Shown in pieces: positions 1-7,889 of a stretch of DNA of 14,501 bases. This DNA is from Desulfomonile sp. (GTDB lineage: Bacteria > Desulfobacterota > Desulfomonilia > Desulfomonilales > Desulfomonilaceae). Made by a program: the position numbers and the translations under genes. A model generated the notes under the pieces. It saw nothing but the letters and a program-made list of their open reading frames with translations. It was not told the origin of the DNA and ran no database searches. Numbering within the stretch: the first letter of the stretch is position 1; each line of letters begins with the position of its first letter. The stretch lies in assembly GCA_020216785.1 (NCBI GenBank), contig JAIWNO010000295.1, positions 1 to 14,501 on the forward strand. Reading direction: 5' to 3'.

Positions 1-461
1 AAGATATTACCGATAGTATTCGGGCGTTGGCTCGCGACATGGCAGACACCATGTATCGGGCGCCGGGCGTCGGGCTCGCTGCCAATCAGGTCGGTGTGCC
101 GGTGCAGCTCATTGTAGTGGACGTTGAATACGCGTACCAGGAACCCAAAGACAAACGAAAGAACCCGATTTTCATCATTAATCCTCGCATCTGTGCCTCC
201 GATGGGACGTGCAGCCACGAAGAAGGCTGCCTGAGCCTGCCCGAGTTTACCGTAGAAATTGCCCGCAGTGAGGCTGTCCGTGTCGAGGGGATCGACCTTA
301 ACGGAAATCCGTTGATCATCGAAGCGGAGGACTTGCTTGCCCGAGCCCTTCAACACGAGATCGATCACCTGAAAGGGATAACAATCCTCGATTACGCGTC
401 GTCCCTTAAGAGAAGTCTATACAAGAGAAAGCTCAGGAAGATGGGAGGGAGGAGCGCGTGA
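1..461 (+). CDS. def: Peptide deformylase, 5'-truncated by the window edge
   Basis: This enzyme removes the N-terminal formyl group from nascent proteins, using a metal held by one Cys and two His. All three family motifs are visible: GVGLAANQVG (motif 1, near 66-95), EEGCLSLP (motif 2, with the metal-binding Cys) and QHEIDHLKG (motif 3, HExDH, with two His ligands and the catalytic Glu). The reading frame is open from base 3. The TTG at 27 lies inside conserved helix sequence, so it is not the true start. 152 codons are visible and roughly 15-20 residues should lie upstream of the window, given a usual length near 170. The stop TGA overlaps the fmt start by 4 bases, so the two genes are almost certainly co-transcribed and translationally coupled, which is the common def-fmt arrangement. 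Confidence 0.97.
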   Translation, partial: DITDSIRALARDMADTMYRAPGVGLAANQVGVPVQLIVVDVEYAYQEPKDKRKNPIFIINPRICASDGTCSHEEGCLSLPEFTVEIARSEAVRVEGIDLNGNPLIIEAEDLLARALQHEIDHLKGITILDYASSLKRSLYKRKLRKMGGRSA

Positions 462-1393
462 CGCTCCGCGTAGTCTTCATGGGTTCCGCGGAATTCTCGG
501 TGCCCGCGCTCCGGGCCCTCCATCGGTCATTCGACCTGTTGGGCGTGGTAACGCAACCGGACCGACCACGGGGTCGGGGTCAAAAGAGCACTCCTACACC
601 GGTAAAAGCTGCCGCCCTCGAACTTGGTCTGCCGGTCAGGGAACCGGAGCACATACGATCTGAGGAATTTCTCGCTGAATTGCGCGCGTGGGCCCCGGAT
701 ATCATCGTTGTTGTAGCTTACGGCCGAGTTCTCCCGCTGTCTGTACTCCAGCTTCCGCGCATGGGATGCGTGAACATTCACGCATCACTTTTGCCGCGGC
801 ATCGCGGCGCGGCGCCAATCAGTGCAGCCGTGCTGGCAGGAGACTCGGTCACGGGCGTTACAGCCATGTTGATGGACGAGGGACTTGACACAGGTGATAT
901 TCTGCTCTCCCACGAAATTGCCATCGAATCCGACGACACCACCGGCTCACTTCACGATCGATTAATGGAACTCGGAGGACAGCTCGTAGTCGAAACCTTG
1001 AGGCGCATGGAGGAAGGAACACTTGAGCAGCGACCTCAAGATCATTCACTGGCGACCTTCACCAGGCCACTCGTCAAAGAGGACGGGCGCATCGACTGGA
1101 ACATGAGCGCGGTGTTCCTCGACCGCCATGTACGCGCGATGAATCCATGGCCGGGCGCGTTCACTTTCTTCGCCGGAGAGGCGATCAAGATCTGGAAGGC
1201 GTCCCCGGTGAACGGCTCAGGCTTGGCGGGAATGATCACCGAAGTGGGACCGCACGGTATTCTTGTAGGTACGTCCGAGGGACTTCTCCTGCTGCGGGAA
1301 GTTCAGGCTCCCGGAAAAAAACGGGTTGCCGCTCCGGAATTCGCTCGGGGTCGGCATCTGCGAGCGGGAGATGCGTTTCAGGACAAACCATGA
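458..1393 (+). CDS. fmt: Methionyl-tRNA formyltransferase
   Basis: Fmt transfers a formyl group from 10-formyl-tetrahydrofolate to Met-tRNAfMet for initiation of translation. The 311 residues match the usual length. The N-terminal Rossmann-like formyltransferase domain (about 1-190) starts with RVVFMGSAEFSVPAL. It carries the catalytic set Asn106 and His108 in VNIHASLLPRHRGAAP and Asp144 in GLDTGDIL. The C-terminal OB-like tRNA-binding domain (about 205-311) contains GRIDWN and the RAMNPWPGAF motif. The start is GTG at 458, overlapping the def stop (GTGA), with a purine-rich GGAGGGAGGAG just upstream. Def and Fmt act at opposite ends of the formyl-Met cycle. Nothing is unusual in the sequence. 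Confidence 0.97.
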   Translation: MTLRVVFMGSAEFSVPALRALHRSFDLLGVVTQPDRPRGRGQKSTPTPVKAAALELGLPVREPEHIRSEEFLAELRAWAPDIIVVVAYGRVLPLSVLQLPRMGCVNIHASLLPRHRGAAPISAAVLAGDSVTGVTAMLMDEGLDTGDILLSHEIAIESDDTTGSLHDRLMELGGQLVVETLRRMEEGTLEQRPQDHSLATFTRPLVKEDGRIDWNMSAVFLDRHVRAMNPWPGAFTFFAGEAIKIWKASPVNGSGLAGMITEVGPHGILVGTSEGLLLLREVQAPGKKRVAAPEFARGRHLRAGDAFQDKP

Positions 1394-1402
1394 GATTTGC
1401 CC

Positions 1403-1433
1403 TTGACAAGCAGTATGGAGACAAGACTTATTT
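1403..1433 (+). promoter_or_regulatory. Possible sigma70-type promoter for htpX-rsmB
   Basis: A perfect -35 TTGACA lies at 1403-1408, just after the fmt stop, in the context CTTGACAAG. The best -10 candidates are poor: ACTTAT at 17 bp spacing (3 of 6 matches) or TTATTT at 19 bp. It would leave a leader of roughly 60 nt before htpX. The support is the perfect hexamer in the longest gap of this gene block; the weak -10 keeps confidence low. Confidence 0.3.
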
Positions 1434-1500
1434 CAGGCCAGGGATATAGCGAATCGTCTTTTTGCCGTAGCGAACATCAAAACGAACAGGGAGTGGCACC

Positions 1501-2346
1501 ATGAATCAATTGAAAACGCTCATTCTGCTCACCGGCCTTGCCGCGCTCCTCGTGGTGCTGGGCGGGATCATCGGCGGACAGAAGGGCGCGACGATCGCGT
1601 TCTTCATCGCTCTGGTGATGAATTTTGGTAGCTATTGGTTCAGCGATAAGATCGTGTTGAGCATGTACCACGCTCAGGAGGTGACCGAGCAGGAAGCTCC
1701 CGATCTGTTCGGTCTTGTCAGACAGCTCGCCCACAATGCGGGGTTGCCTATGCCGCGTGTGTATATCATTCCCGACGAATCGCCTAATGCGTTTGCTACC
1801 GGGCGAAATCCCGACCATGCAGTGGTCGCGGTCACGGAGGGGATACTCCGGCTCCTTTCGTGGGAAGAGCTTGCCGGAGTGATCGGCCATGAACTCGGCC
1901 ACATCAAGAACCGGGACATCCTTATTCAATCGGTGGCTGCGACGATAGGAACCGCGATCACCTACCTGGCGCATTTCGGGATGTTCTTCAGAGGTTCGTC
2001 CGACGAAGACGAAGGCCCGTCCATTGTAACCATGCTGCTCATGGCGATCTTGGCTCCCATAGCAGCGATGATCATCCAGATGGCCATTTCCCGATCACGT
2101 GAGTACCTGGCGGACCAGTCCGGAGCAGAATTCTGTGGTAATCCGCTCTGGTTGGCCGGTGCGCTCAACCGGCTGCAGTCGGGGGTGGCTGCTGTTCCAA
2201 TGCAGGGCGGTGATCAGACCACCGCACACATGTTCATCGTGAACCCGTTTTCCGGAAGCTTTCTCAGCAACCTCTTCTCGACGCACCCCCCGATCGAGGA
2301 GAGAGTCGCTCGGCTCCGGGAAATGGCGGGCTATCGCCGCGCGTAG
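1501..2346 (+). CDS. htpX: HtpX-type M48 membrane zinc metalloprotease
   Basis: HtpX is an inner-membrane protease that degrades misfolded membrane proteins, usually alongside FtsH. The 281 residues are typical. Two hydrophobic N-terminal segments (about 5-25 and 29-48) precede the catalytic domain. The zinc motif is HELGH (His130, Glu131, His134) in GVIGHELGHIKNRD. The third ligand is Glu201 in SREYLADQSGAE. Two further hydrophobic segments lie between them (about 144-162 and 174-196), giving the four-segment HtpX topology. The C-terminal LFSTHPPIEERVARL is a strong family signature. The start ATG at 1501 has AGGGAG seven bases upstream. The gene lies 107 bp after fmt and 12 bp before rsmB. 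Confidence 0.95.
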   Translation: MNQLKTLILLTGLAALLVVLGGIIGGQKGATIAFFIALVMNFGSYWFSDKIVLSMYHAQEVTEQEAPDLFGLVRQLAHNAGLPMPRVYIIPDESPNAFATGRNPDHAVVAVTEGILRLLSWEELAGVIGHELGHIKNRDILIQSVAATIGTAITYLAHFGMFFRGSSDEDEGPSIVTMLLMAILAPIAAMIIQMAISRSREYLADQSGAEFCGNPLWLAGALNRLQSGVAAVPMQGGDQTTAHMFIVNPFSGSFLSNLFSTHPPIEERVARLREMAGYRRA

Positions 2347-2358
2347 CACGACCGGCAT

Positions 2359-3735
2359 GTGCGCTTGAAAGTCCACCCAAAGACTTCCTCTGCCCGCGAA
2401 CTGGTCCTGGACATCCTGGAGGATGTTCGGAGAGGCCGGTTCGCGGAATACGCCCTCTCTGAGCGCCTCGAAAACAGCCGGTTGTTGAGCCCCGAAGATC
2501 GCGGCCTCATTGCAGAGCTTGTCTATGGTGTGTTGAGGTGGCAGGCCCGCCTGGATGGCATCATCAGGCGCTGCTCCGATCATCCTCTGTCGCATATAAA
2601 GCCCTCTGTAAGGCAGATTCTGCGCATTGGACTGTATCAGCTGTTCCTGCTCGACCGGGTCCCGGACCACGCAGCGGTGGATGAAGCAGCGAAGCTCGCG
2701 CAGAGCCGATTCGGCAAGCCGACCGTCGGCTTCGTCAACGCCGTGCTGCGAAGAGCGCTGCGAGAGCGGGAACGTGTCGACCCTTTGCCGAAACAGGACG
2801 CCGGCTCGCTCGCGGCTTATTATTCTCACCCTACATGGCTCGTAAGGCAATGGTTCCTCGAACTGGGGCCCGCCCACACCGAACGCGTACTTCGGCAAAA
2901 CAACACCCGCGTCCCGATCGTAGTGAGAGTTAACGTGCTGAAGACCACGCCCGAACAGCTTGCAGCCTTGTGGCGCTCTCACGGAGTGAAGTGTGAACCG
3001 GTTTCGGGTCTGCCGTACGCGCTGAAGATCACCGTCGGTCGCGGTCCCGTCCATCTGCTTCCCGGCTTCGAGGAAGGGCTCTTCGTAGTGCAGGACGCCG
3101 CTGCGCAAATAATTGCACCGCTGGTCCGGGTGCAACCCGGCGATCGCGTGCTTGACGCGTGCGCGGCACCGGGAGGCAAGACCTCGCACTTGGCCGCGCA
3201 CGCAGCCGGAGAGGCATCCATCATTGCTGTGGAATTCGACCCCGAACGAGTGCGCGACCTTGAAGCAAATCTTTTTCGTCTCGGCGTCACGACTGTCCGC
3301 GTGATCGCTGGCGATGTATCAGATCCTGAATTCATGCGGTCGCTCGGTTCCTTCGATCGCGTTCTGTTAGATCCGCCTTGTACGAACTTGGGTGTCTTGC
3401 GGCACAATCCCGAGGCGCGCTATCGAACCAAGCCCGGCGATTCCGCGCGATTCGCGGAATTCCAGTCCCGGATGCTCCGCGCAGTCTCACAGACGGTGAG
3501 GGTCGGCGGCACGTTGGTTTATTCGGTTTGTACCGTGTCCTCGGAAGAAACCACCGGCGTTATCCAACAATTCCTGGACGAGCAGCCGGGCTTTTTGCTC
3601 GAGCCTATCGCCCCGGCGGAGGTGCCGTCTCGAGAATTCATCCGTCCTAAAGGCTATTTCAACACTTTTCCTTCTCCCAGGGATTTTGCTCTGGATGGTT
3701 TTTTTGCCGCGCGCCTGCGCCGCTGCGCACTATGA
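2359..3735 (+). CDS. rsmB: 16S rRNA (cytosine-967-C5)-methyltransferase RsmB (Sun/Fmu)
   Basis: RsmB methylates C967 of 16S rRNA using S-adenosylmethionine. The 458-residue protein has the expected two parts. An N-terminal NusB-like domain (about 10-140) contains SPEDRGLIAELVYGVLRWQ. The C-terminal Rossmann methyltransferase starts with the SAM-binding motif VLDACAAPGGKTSHLA (265-280). Motif IV DRVLLDPPC ends at Cys341, the release cysteine. Motif VI LVYSVCT contains Cys391, the expected nucleophile. The C-terminal DGFFAARLRR is also typical. The start is GTG at 2359; the ATG two bases earlier runs into a stop after three codons. No clear Shine-Dalgarno is visible, so coupling to htpX translation 12 bp upstream is likely. 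The def-fmt-rsmB association is widespread, and htpX is inserted in it here. Confidence 0.95.
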   Translation: MRLKVHPKTSSARELVLDILEDVRRGRFAEYALSERLENSRLLSPEDRGLIAELVYGVLRWQARLDGIIRRCSDHPLSHIKPSVRQILRIGLYQLFLLDRVPDHAAVDEAAKLAQSRFGKPTVGFVNAVLRRALRERERVDPLPKQDAGSLAAYYSHPTWLVRQWFLELGPAHTERVLRQNNTRVPIVVRVNVLKTTPEQLAALWRSHGVKCEPVSGLPYALKITVGRGPVHLLPGFEEGLFVVQDAAAQIIAPLVRVQPGDRVLDACAAPGGKTSHLAAHAAGEASIIAVEFDPERVRDLEANLFRLGVTTVRVIAGDVSDPEFMRSLGSFDRVLLDPPCTNLGVLRHNPEARYRTKPGDSARFAEFQSRMLRAVSQTVRVGGTLVYSVCTVSSEETTGVIQQFLDEQPGFLLEPIAPAEVPSREFIRPKGYFNTFPSPRDFALDGFFAARLRRCAL

Positions 3736-3739
3736 TGAC

Positions 3740-3769
3740 TTGACAAGCTGCCGAGTTCTTGCTGATTGT
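3740..3769 (+). promoter_or_regulatory. Possible promoter for the ald gene group
   Basis: A perfect TTGACA at 3740-3745 follows the rsmB stop. At 17-18 bp spacing lie TGATTG or GATTGT (3763-3769), preceded by TGC, which could act as an extended -10. The match to TATAAT is only about three bases. The -35 context CTTGACAAGC is nearly the same as at 1402-1411. Transcription would start about 50 nt before the ald start codon. Confidence 0.35.
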
Positions 3770-3826
3770 GAGTACTGACATGATGCCGTGCCGATGGCGA
3801 AAGGTCCAGGGGGCCAGGAGACCGGA

Positions 3827-4945
3827 ATGATTATCGGAGTGCCGAAAGAGATCAAAGAAGAGGAATACCGGGTGGGGATCGCTCCCGCGGGTGTGCGGAT
3901 TCTCCGCGACGCGGGCCACATTGTTCTTATTGAACGAGGGGCCGGCGAAGGGAGCCGCATTTCCGACGAGGAATACGAGCGCGCCGGAGCGATGATTGTG
4001 GACGTCCCCGAGGAAGTTTACGGCCGCGCGGAATTGATCATGAAGGTCAAAGAGCCCCAGCCGGAGGAGTACGAACTTCTCCGGGAAGGCCAAGTTCTGT
4101 ATGCATACCTCCACCTGGCTCCTGCCGCGGAATTGACCAAAGCCCTTCTGGATCGCAAAATTATCGGTGTAGCGTACGAGACGATTCAACTCGCCGACGG
4201 TTCACTCCCTCTTCTCACCCCCATGAGCGAAGTAGCCGGCAGAATGGCCGTGCAGATCGGCGCGCACTTCCTTGAAAAGACCCAGGGTGGACGGGGAGTG
4301 CTCCTGAGCGGCGTCCCGGGGGTGAGCAGAGGTCGTGTCACCATTATCGGCGCGGGGACCGTCGGCCAGGCCGCCACGAAGATCGCAGTAGGGTTCGGCG
4401 CAGAGGTGCGGCTCTTGGATGTGAACCAGCGCCGGCTCATCTACATGGATGACATTTTCGGCAGCCGAATCACTACGATCATGTCTAATTATGATACGAT
4501 TTATGAGTCGGTGGCCCAGTCGCACTTGGTAATCGGCTCGGTGCTCATCACGGGGGCTCGTGCGCCAAGGCTGGTGGACCGGAACATGGTGGCCTCAATG
4601 AAGGCGGGCTCCGTAATTGTTGACGTGGCTATCGATCAGGGTGGATGCGTCGAAACATCACGACCTACCAGTCACAAACACCCTACATACGTAGTGGATG
4701 ATGTAATTCATTACTGCGTTCCCAACATGCCTGGAGTGGTGGCGCGCACCTCTACGTTCGCGTTGACCAATGTAACGCTTCCATATGCGTTGAAGATCGC
4801 GGAACTCGGGCTGTCGAACGCGGTGCGTTGCGACGAGGCGCTGGCCAAAGGGGTGAATGTGTACAAAGGCCTTGTAACTTACGACAATGTGGCCGATGCG
4901 CTTGGATATCCGTACACGCCGGTGAATGAAATATTCGGCCCCTGA
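3827..4945 (+). CDS. ald: NAD-dependent L-alanine dehydrogenase
   Basis: Ald interconverts L-alanine and pyruvate plus ammonium with NAD. The start at 3827 gives MIIGVPKEIK, the family N-terminus, has CAGGAG six bases upstream and gives 372 residues, against about 371 in characterised enzymes. The GTG at 3788 would add 13 atypical residues. From 3827, the catalytic and substrate residues fall at family positions: Arg15, Lys75 (MKVKEP), His96 (YLHLAP) and Asp270 (DVAIDQGG). The AlaDH/PNT N-terminal domain is followed by the NAD-binding Rossmann motif IIGAGTVGQAA (173-183) with acidic Asp198 (LLDVN), fitting NAD rather than NADP. The gene stands upstream of lipB and the pyruvate dehydrogenase subunits, so a role in supplying pyruvate from alanine is a reasonable inference. 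Confidence 0.96.
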   Translation: MIIGVPKEIKEEEYRVGIAPAGVRILRDAGHIVLIERGAGEGSRISDEEYERAGAMIVDVPEEVYGRAELIMKVKEPQPEEYELLREGQVLYAYLHLAPAAELTKALLDRKIIGVAYETIQLADGSLPLLTPMSEVAGRMAVQIGAHFLEKTQGGRGVLLSGVPGVSRGRVTIIGAGTVGQAATKIAVGFGAEVRLLDVNQRRLIYMDDIFGSRITTIMSNYDTIYESVAQSHLVIGSVLITGARAPRLVDRNMVASMKAGSVIVDVAIDQGGCVETSRPTSHKHPTYVVDDVIHYCVPNMPGVVARTSTFALTNVTLPYALKIAELGLSNAVRCDEALAKGVNVYKGLVTYDNVADALGYPYTPVNEIFGP

Positions 4946-5050
4946 GCCGTGCTCTAATAAAGATGTGCGCGCAATTTGCGCATGACGTTGATAAACCGTT
5001 ATTGTGAAGACGAGTGCACTTCCATTTTTTGCATTGAATTGAGGTTTCCC

Positions 5051-5830
5051 ATGCCCATACCCGTTGACCGGCGCCTTGGGGCAGTGCCGTGTCTTTACGC
5101 GGATCTCGGGCTCGTATCCGTCGAAGACGCAGAGCGCTTCATGAACGCAGCAGCGCAACTGCGATCCGCAGGCGCCATCCCTGACCTGCTCCTATTTCTC
5201 GCACATCCAAAGACAGTAGCTGTCGGTCTCCGGGATCGCCAGACCGAACATCCGGTGGATCTTCTTGTACCTGTGCGAAGGCTTGAGGACGAAGGTATCG
5301 CGTTTGCCCGATCGACCCGCGGCGGCGGCATCACTTATCACTGGCCAGGGCAAGTGGTTTGCTATCCGGTTCTCGCCCTGAGTGCCTCAGAGCGCAATAT
5401 TCCCCGATACATGACGAATCTTGAGGAATCGTGCATCCGTGTGCTTGCCCAGTTCGGTGTTCGAGTGACGCGGAGTCGCGCCAGCGCCGCGCACGTGGGG
5501 CTCTGGTGGAACGGGCGCAAGGTGGTGTCCATGGGGGTAAGGATCAGCAACTGGATAACAGGATTCGGCTTCGCATTGAACCTGGACGGCGACCACACAC
5601 CGTCATGCTACGTTCGACCGTGCGGCCTGGAAGGGGTTACGCTCGTCACGGTTGAGGAGGTCCTCGGGACAGCCCCGTCACGAGCATGGATAATTGGGTC
5701 AATGCGGAGGAGCCTTGGAGCGCTCTTGGGCCGCACGCTCGAACCAGCGCCCGAGACCGTAATCAATACAATCCGGGCCCTGGTCTCGCAGGCCGGGACC
5801 CCAACGAGACAATCAGGATGGGGCACATGA
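5051..5830 (+). CDS. lipB: Octanoyl-(acyl carrier protein):protein N-octanoyltransferase LipB
   Basis: LipB moves the octanoyl group from acyl carrier protein to the lipoyl-domain lysine of E2 or GcvH; LipA then inserts sulfur. ATG 5051 is preferred over the longer frame from 4976: it has TTGAGG six bases upstream and gives 259 residues, nearer the family norm. Family motifs are RGGGITYHWPGQ (90-101), the conserved catalytic Lys157 in GRKVVSMGVR, and Cys191 in YVRPCGLEGV, the expected acyl-thioester nucleophile. The tail after about residue 205 is slightly longer than usual. A 105-bp gap separates it from ald and holds a GC-rich inverted repeat (GCGC, 4969-4972, with GCGC, 4978-4981) with no T-run. 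The stop overlaps pdhA (ATGA), so LipB is made together with the E1 subunits whose partner E2 it modifies. Confidence 0.94.
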   Translation: MPIPVDRRLGAVPCLYADLGLVSVEDAERFMNAAAQLRSAGAIPDLLLFLAHPKTVAVGLRDRQTEHPVDLLVPVRRLEDEGIAFARSTRGGGITYHWPGQVVCYPVLALSASERNIPRYMTNLEESCIRVLAQFGVRVTRSRASAAHVGLWWNGRKVVSMGVRISNWITGFGFALNLDGDHTPSCYVRPCGLEGVTLVTVEEVLGTAPSRAWIIGSMRRSLGALLGRTLEPAPETVINTIRALVSQAGTPTRQSGWGT

Positions 5831-6882
5831 GTGAAATGATCAGCGTATTGAAGCTGGACGGCACTGTGGATGAGGAGAAGATAAAGGCCATCCCAGAGGA
5901 TCTCATCCACAAAATGTATCGCCTCATGGTATTCACCCGCCAATGGAACGCGAAAGCCCTTAGTTTGCAGCGCCAAGGGCGCATGGGCACGCTCGCATCC
6001 GTGAGGGGACAGGAGGCGTCCAACATTGGTATGGGGCTTGCCTTGGAGCCCACAGACTGGTTTTGTCCGTCGTTTCGGGAGACCGGCGCGCAGATAGCTC
6101 GGGGAACGTCGCCCAAAGATCTGTACCTCTATTTTGCGGGCGATTCACGCGGCTTGCGGCCGCCGGAAGGATCGCGTGACCTCCCCATATGCATTACGGT
6201 GGGGTCTCATCTGGCTCACGCGGCGGGAATCGCATGGGGAGCCAAGATCCGTGGCGAAAAGATCGCTGTGCTCAGCAGTTCGGGGGACGGCTCCACATCC
6301 CAGGGCGATTTCCATGAAAGCCTCAACTTTGCCGGTGTGTTCAAGCTGCCGGTGGTCTTTGCCATACAAAACAACCACTGGGCCATTTCGGTGCCCTTCG
6401 AGAAGCAGACCGCCACAAAGACAATTTCGGAGAAAGCGTGCGCGTACGGATTCGACGGGGTTCGAGTGGACGGTAACGACGTGTTTGCCGTCTATCTTAC
6501 GATCAAGGATCGGCTCAACATCGCCCGATCGGAGTTCAAACCCGCTCTCGTCGAGCTGGTCACGTACCGAATGGACGACCACACAACCGCCGACGACGCA
6601 AGCCGGTACCGTACGGAAGAGATGCTCGCTCCCTGGCGCGAGAAGGATCCCATTGATCGGTTGCGAAAGTACCTGACGGCAAAGTTCGGCTGGGACGAGA
6701 AAAAGGAGACGGCCTTCCTCGAGGAGATATCTGCCGAAGTCGAGCAGACGGTCCGAGACTTCGAGGCCGAGCCCCATCCCAAGCCCACGGACATTTTCGA
6801 ACATCTGTACCACGACATGCCCTGGCACCTGAAAGAACAAAGGGAAGAAGTCGCTCGACACCAGGGCGAGGCAGCGAGGTGA
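5827..6882 (+). CDS. pdhA: Pyruvate (2-oxoacid) dehydrogenase E1 component, alpha subunit
   Basis: This is the thiamine-diphosphate-binding half of the heterotetrameric E1, which decarboxylates a 2-oxoacid and passes the acyl group to lipoyl-E2. The TPP motif is GDGSTSQGDFHESLNFAG starting at residue 153 and ending near the NN pair at 182-183. GQEASNIGMG (61-70) and the loop DDHTTADDASRYR with His252 are also typical. The start ATG 5827 overlaps the lipB stop and gives 351 residues. ATG 5818 is possible, and the longer frame from 5686 sits inside lipB and is unlikely. The split alpha/beta type resembles the Gram-positive and archaeal PDH/BCKDH group rather than the single-chain AceE of enterics. 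The substrate is inferred as pyruvate because ald is nearby; branched-chain 2-oxoacids cannot be excluded from sequence alone. Confidence 0.93.
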   Translation: MSEMISVLKLDGTVDEEKIKAIPEDLIHKMYRLMVFTRQWNAKALSLQRQGRMGTLASVRGQEASNIGMGLALEPTDWFCPSFRETGAQIARGTSPKDLYLYFAGDSRGLRPPEGSRDLPICITVGSHLAHAAGIAWGAKIRGEKIAVLSSSGDGSTSQGDFHESLNFAGVFKLPVVFAIQNNHWAISVPFEKQTATKTISEKACAYGFDGVRVDGNDVFAVYLTIKDRLNIARSEFKPALVELVTYRMDDHTTADDASRYRTEEMLAPWREKDPIDRLRKYLTAKFGWDEKKETAFLEEISAEVEQTVRDFEAEPHPKPTDIFEHLYHDMPWHLKEQREEVARHQGEAAR

Positions 6883-6885
6883 CAC

Positions 6886-7863
6886 ATGGCGCGTATGTCT
6901 ATGGTGGAGGCGATCAATTCTGCACTCGACGTAATGATGGCGAAAGACGACCGCGTTGTGGTCATGGGTGAAGACGTGGGTGTTGACGGCGGTGTTTTTA
7001 GGGCCACGGTGAACCTCATCGACAAGTACGGCGACCAACGAGTCATCGACACACCTCTGGCCGAGAGTTGTATTGTGGGGACCGCTGTCGGCATGGCGAT
7101 ATATGGTATGAGGCCTGTAGCGGAAATCCAATTCGAAGGCTTCATGTTCAAGGCATACGACCACATTTACAGTCACGCGTCGCGCATCAGACGGCGGTCT
7201 TACGGATATTTCGGTGTGCCTCTGGTGGTGCGTGCTCCGTACGGCGCGGGCGTACGCGCTCTTGAGCATCACTCTGACGCTCCAGAGGCATTGTTTTGCC
7301 ACATCCCAGGGTTGAAGGTCGTGATCCCGTCCACACCCTCGGACGCGAAAGGCTTGCTCATCTCGGCGATCGAAGATCCGGACACAGTGATTTACCTCGA
7401 GCCGAAACGGCTGTACCGCTTATTCAAAGAAGAAGTTCCCGAAGAGGACTATCGCGTGCCGATCGGGCAAGCGCGGCTGGTGCGGGAAGGTCGTGATCTT
7501 ACCATTGTCGCGTACGGCGGTATGGTCCAAATCTCGGAGAAGGCCGCACAACACGTTGCCGACGAGGGCGTCGACGTGGAAGTGATCGATTTGCGCACAG
7601 TGTGGCCGTTCGACCTGGAGGCGATCATCAAATCTGTCACCAAAACCGGCCGACTGGTAATCGTGCACGAGGCGCCCAGGTCTTTCGGCGTGGGGGCCGA
7701 AATTTCCGCACTCGTAGCGGAACGCTGCCTAGTGTCGCTCCTTGCGCCGATCAAGCGAGTCACAGGGTACGATGTTCTCCCGCCTCTCGCTAAACTTGAA
7801 GATTACAACTACCCCGACCCGGATCGCGTTGTGCGCGCGATTCACGAGACAATGGAATTCTAA
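6886..7863 (+). CDS. pdhB: Pyruvate (2-oxoacid) dehydrogenase E1 component, beta subunit
   Basis: This subunit pairs with the alpha subunit to complete the E1 active sites. The 325 residues match the family length. Features include VVMGEDVG (25-32), the TPLAE motif with Glu60, expected to activate the thiamine ring, GFMFKAYDHI (85-94), and the histidine pair His128-His129 in EHHSDAPEALFCHIPG. The C-terminal transketolase domain carries the segment VEVIDLRTVWPFD (from about residue 230) and the HEAPRSFGVGAEI motif. The ATG at 6886 follows the pdhA stop by three bases. The ribosome site GAGGTGA (6875-6881) overlaps that stop, which indicates tight co-expression with the alpha subunit. Confidence 0.95.
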   Translation: MARMSMVEAINSALDVMMAKDDRVVVMGEDVGVDGGVFRATVNLIDKYGDQRVIDTPLAESCIVGTAVGMAIYGMRPVAEIQFEGFMFKAYDHIYSHASRIRRRSYGYFGVPLVVRAPYGAGVRALEHHSDAPEALFCHIPGLKVVIPSTPSDAKGLLISAIEDPDTVIYLEPKRLYRLFKEEVPEEDYRVPIGQARLVREGRDLTIVAYGGMVQISEKAAQHVADEGVDVEVIDLRTVWPFDLEAIIKSVTKTGRLVIVHEAPRSFGVGAEISALVAERCLVSLLAPIKRVTGYDVLPPLAKLEDYNYPDPDRVVRAIHETMEF

Positions 7864-7889
7864 TTCCCGCCCCAGGAGGACCGGTACCC

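Noticed and set aside
1390..1449. 19-codon ORF overlapping the fmt stop
   Set aside because: It starts by an ATGA-type overlap, but there is no Shine-Dalgarno, it is very short, and it covers the candidate htpX promoter.
2095..3201. Long 368-codon minus-strand ORF opposite htpX and rsmB
   Set aside because: It is a shadow of GC-rich coding sequence; both plus-strand genes carry complete family motifs over this stretch.
5341..5355. LipB motif reading YHWPGQ instead of the more common YHGPGQ
   Set aside because: The altered position is variable in the family signature. The RGG, TYH and GQ residues and the catalytic Lys and Cys are intact.
6145..7302. Long 385-codon minus-strand ORF opposite pdhA and pdhB
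   Set aside because: It is antisense to two well-supported genes, with His/Arg-rich shadow composition and no recognisable domain.
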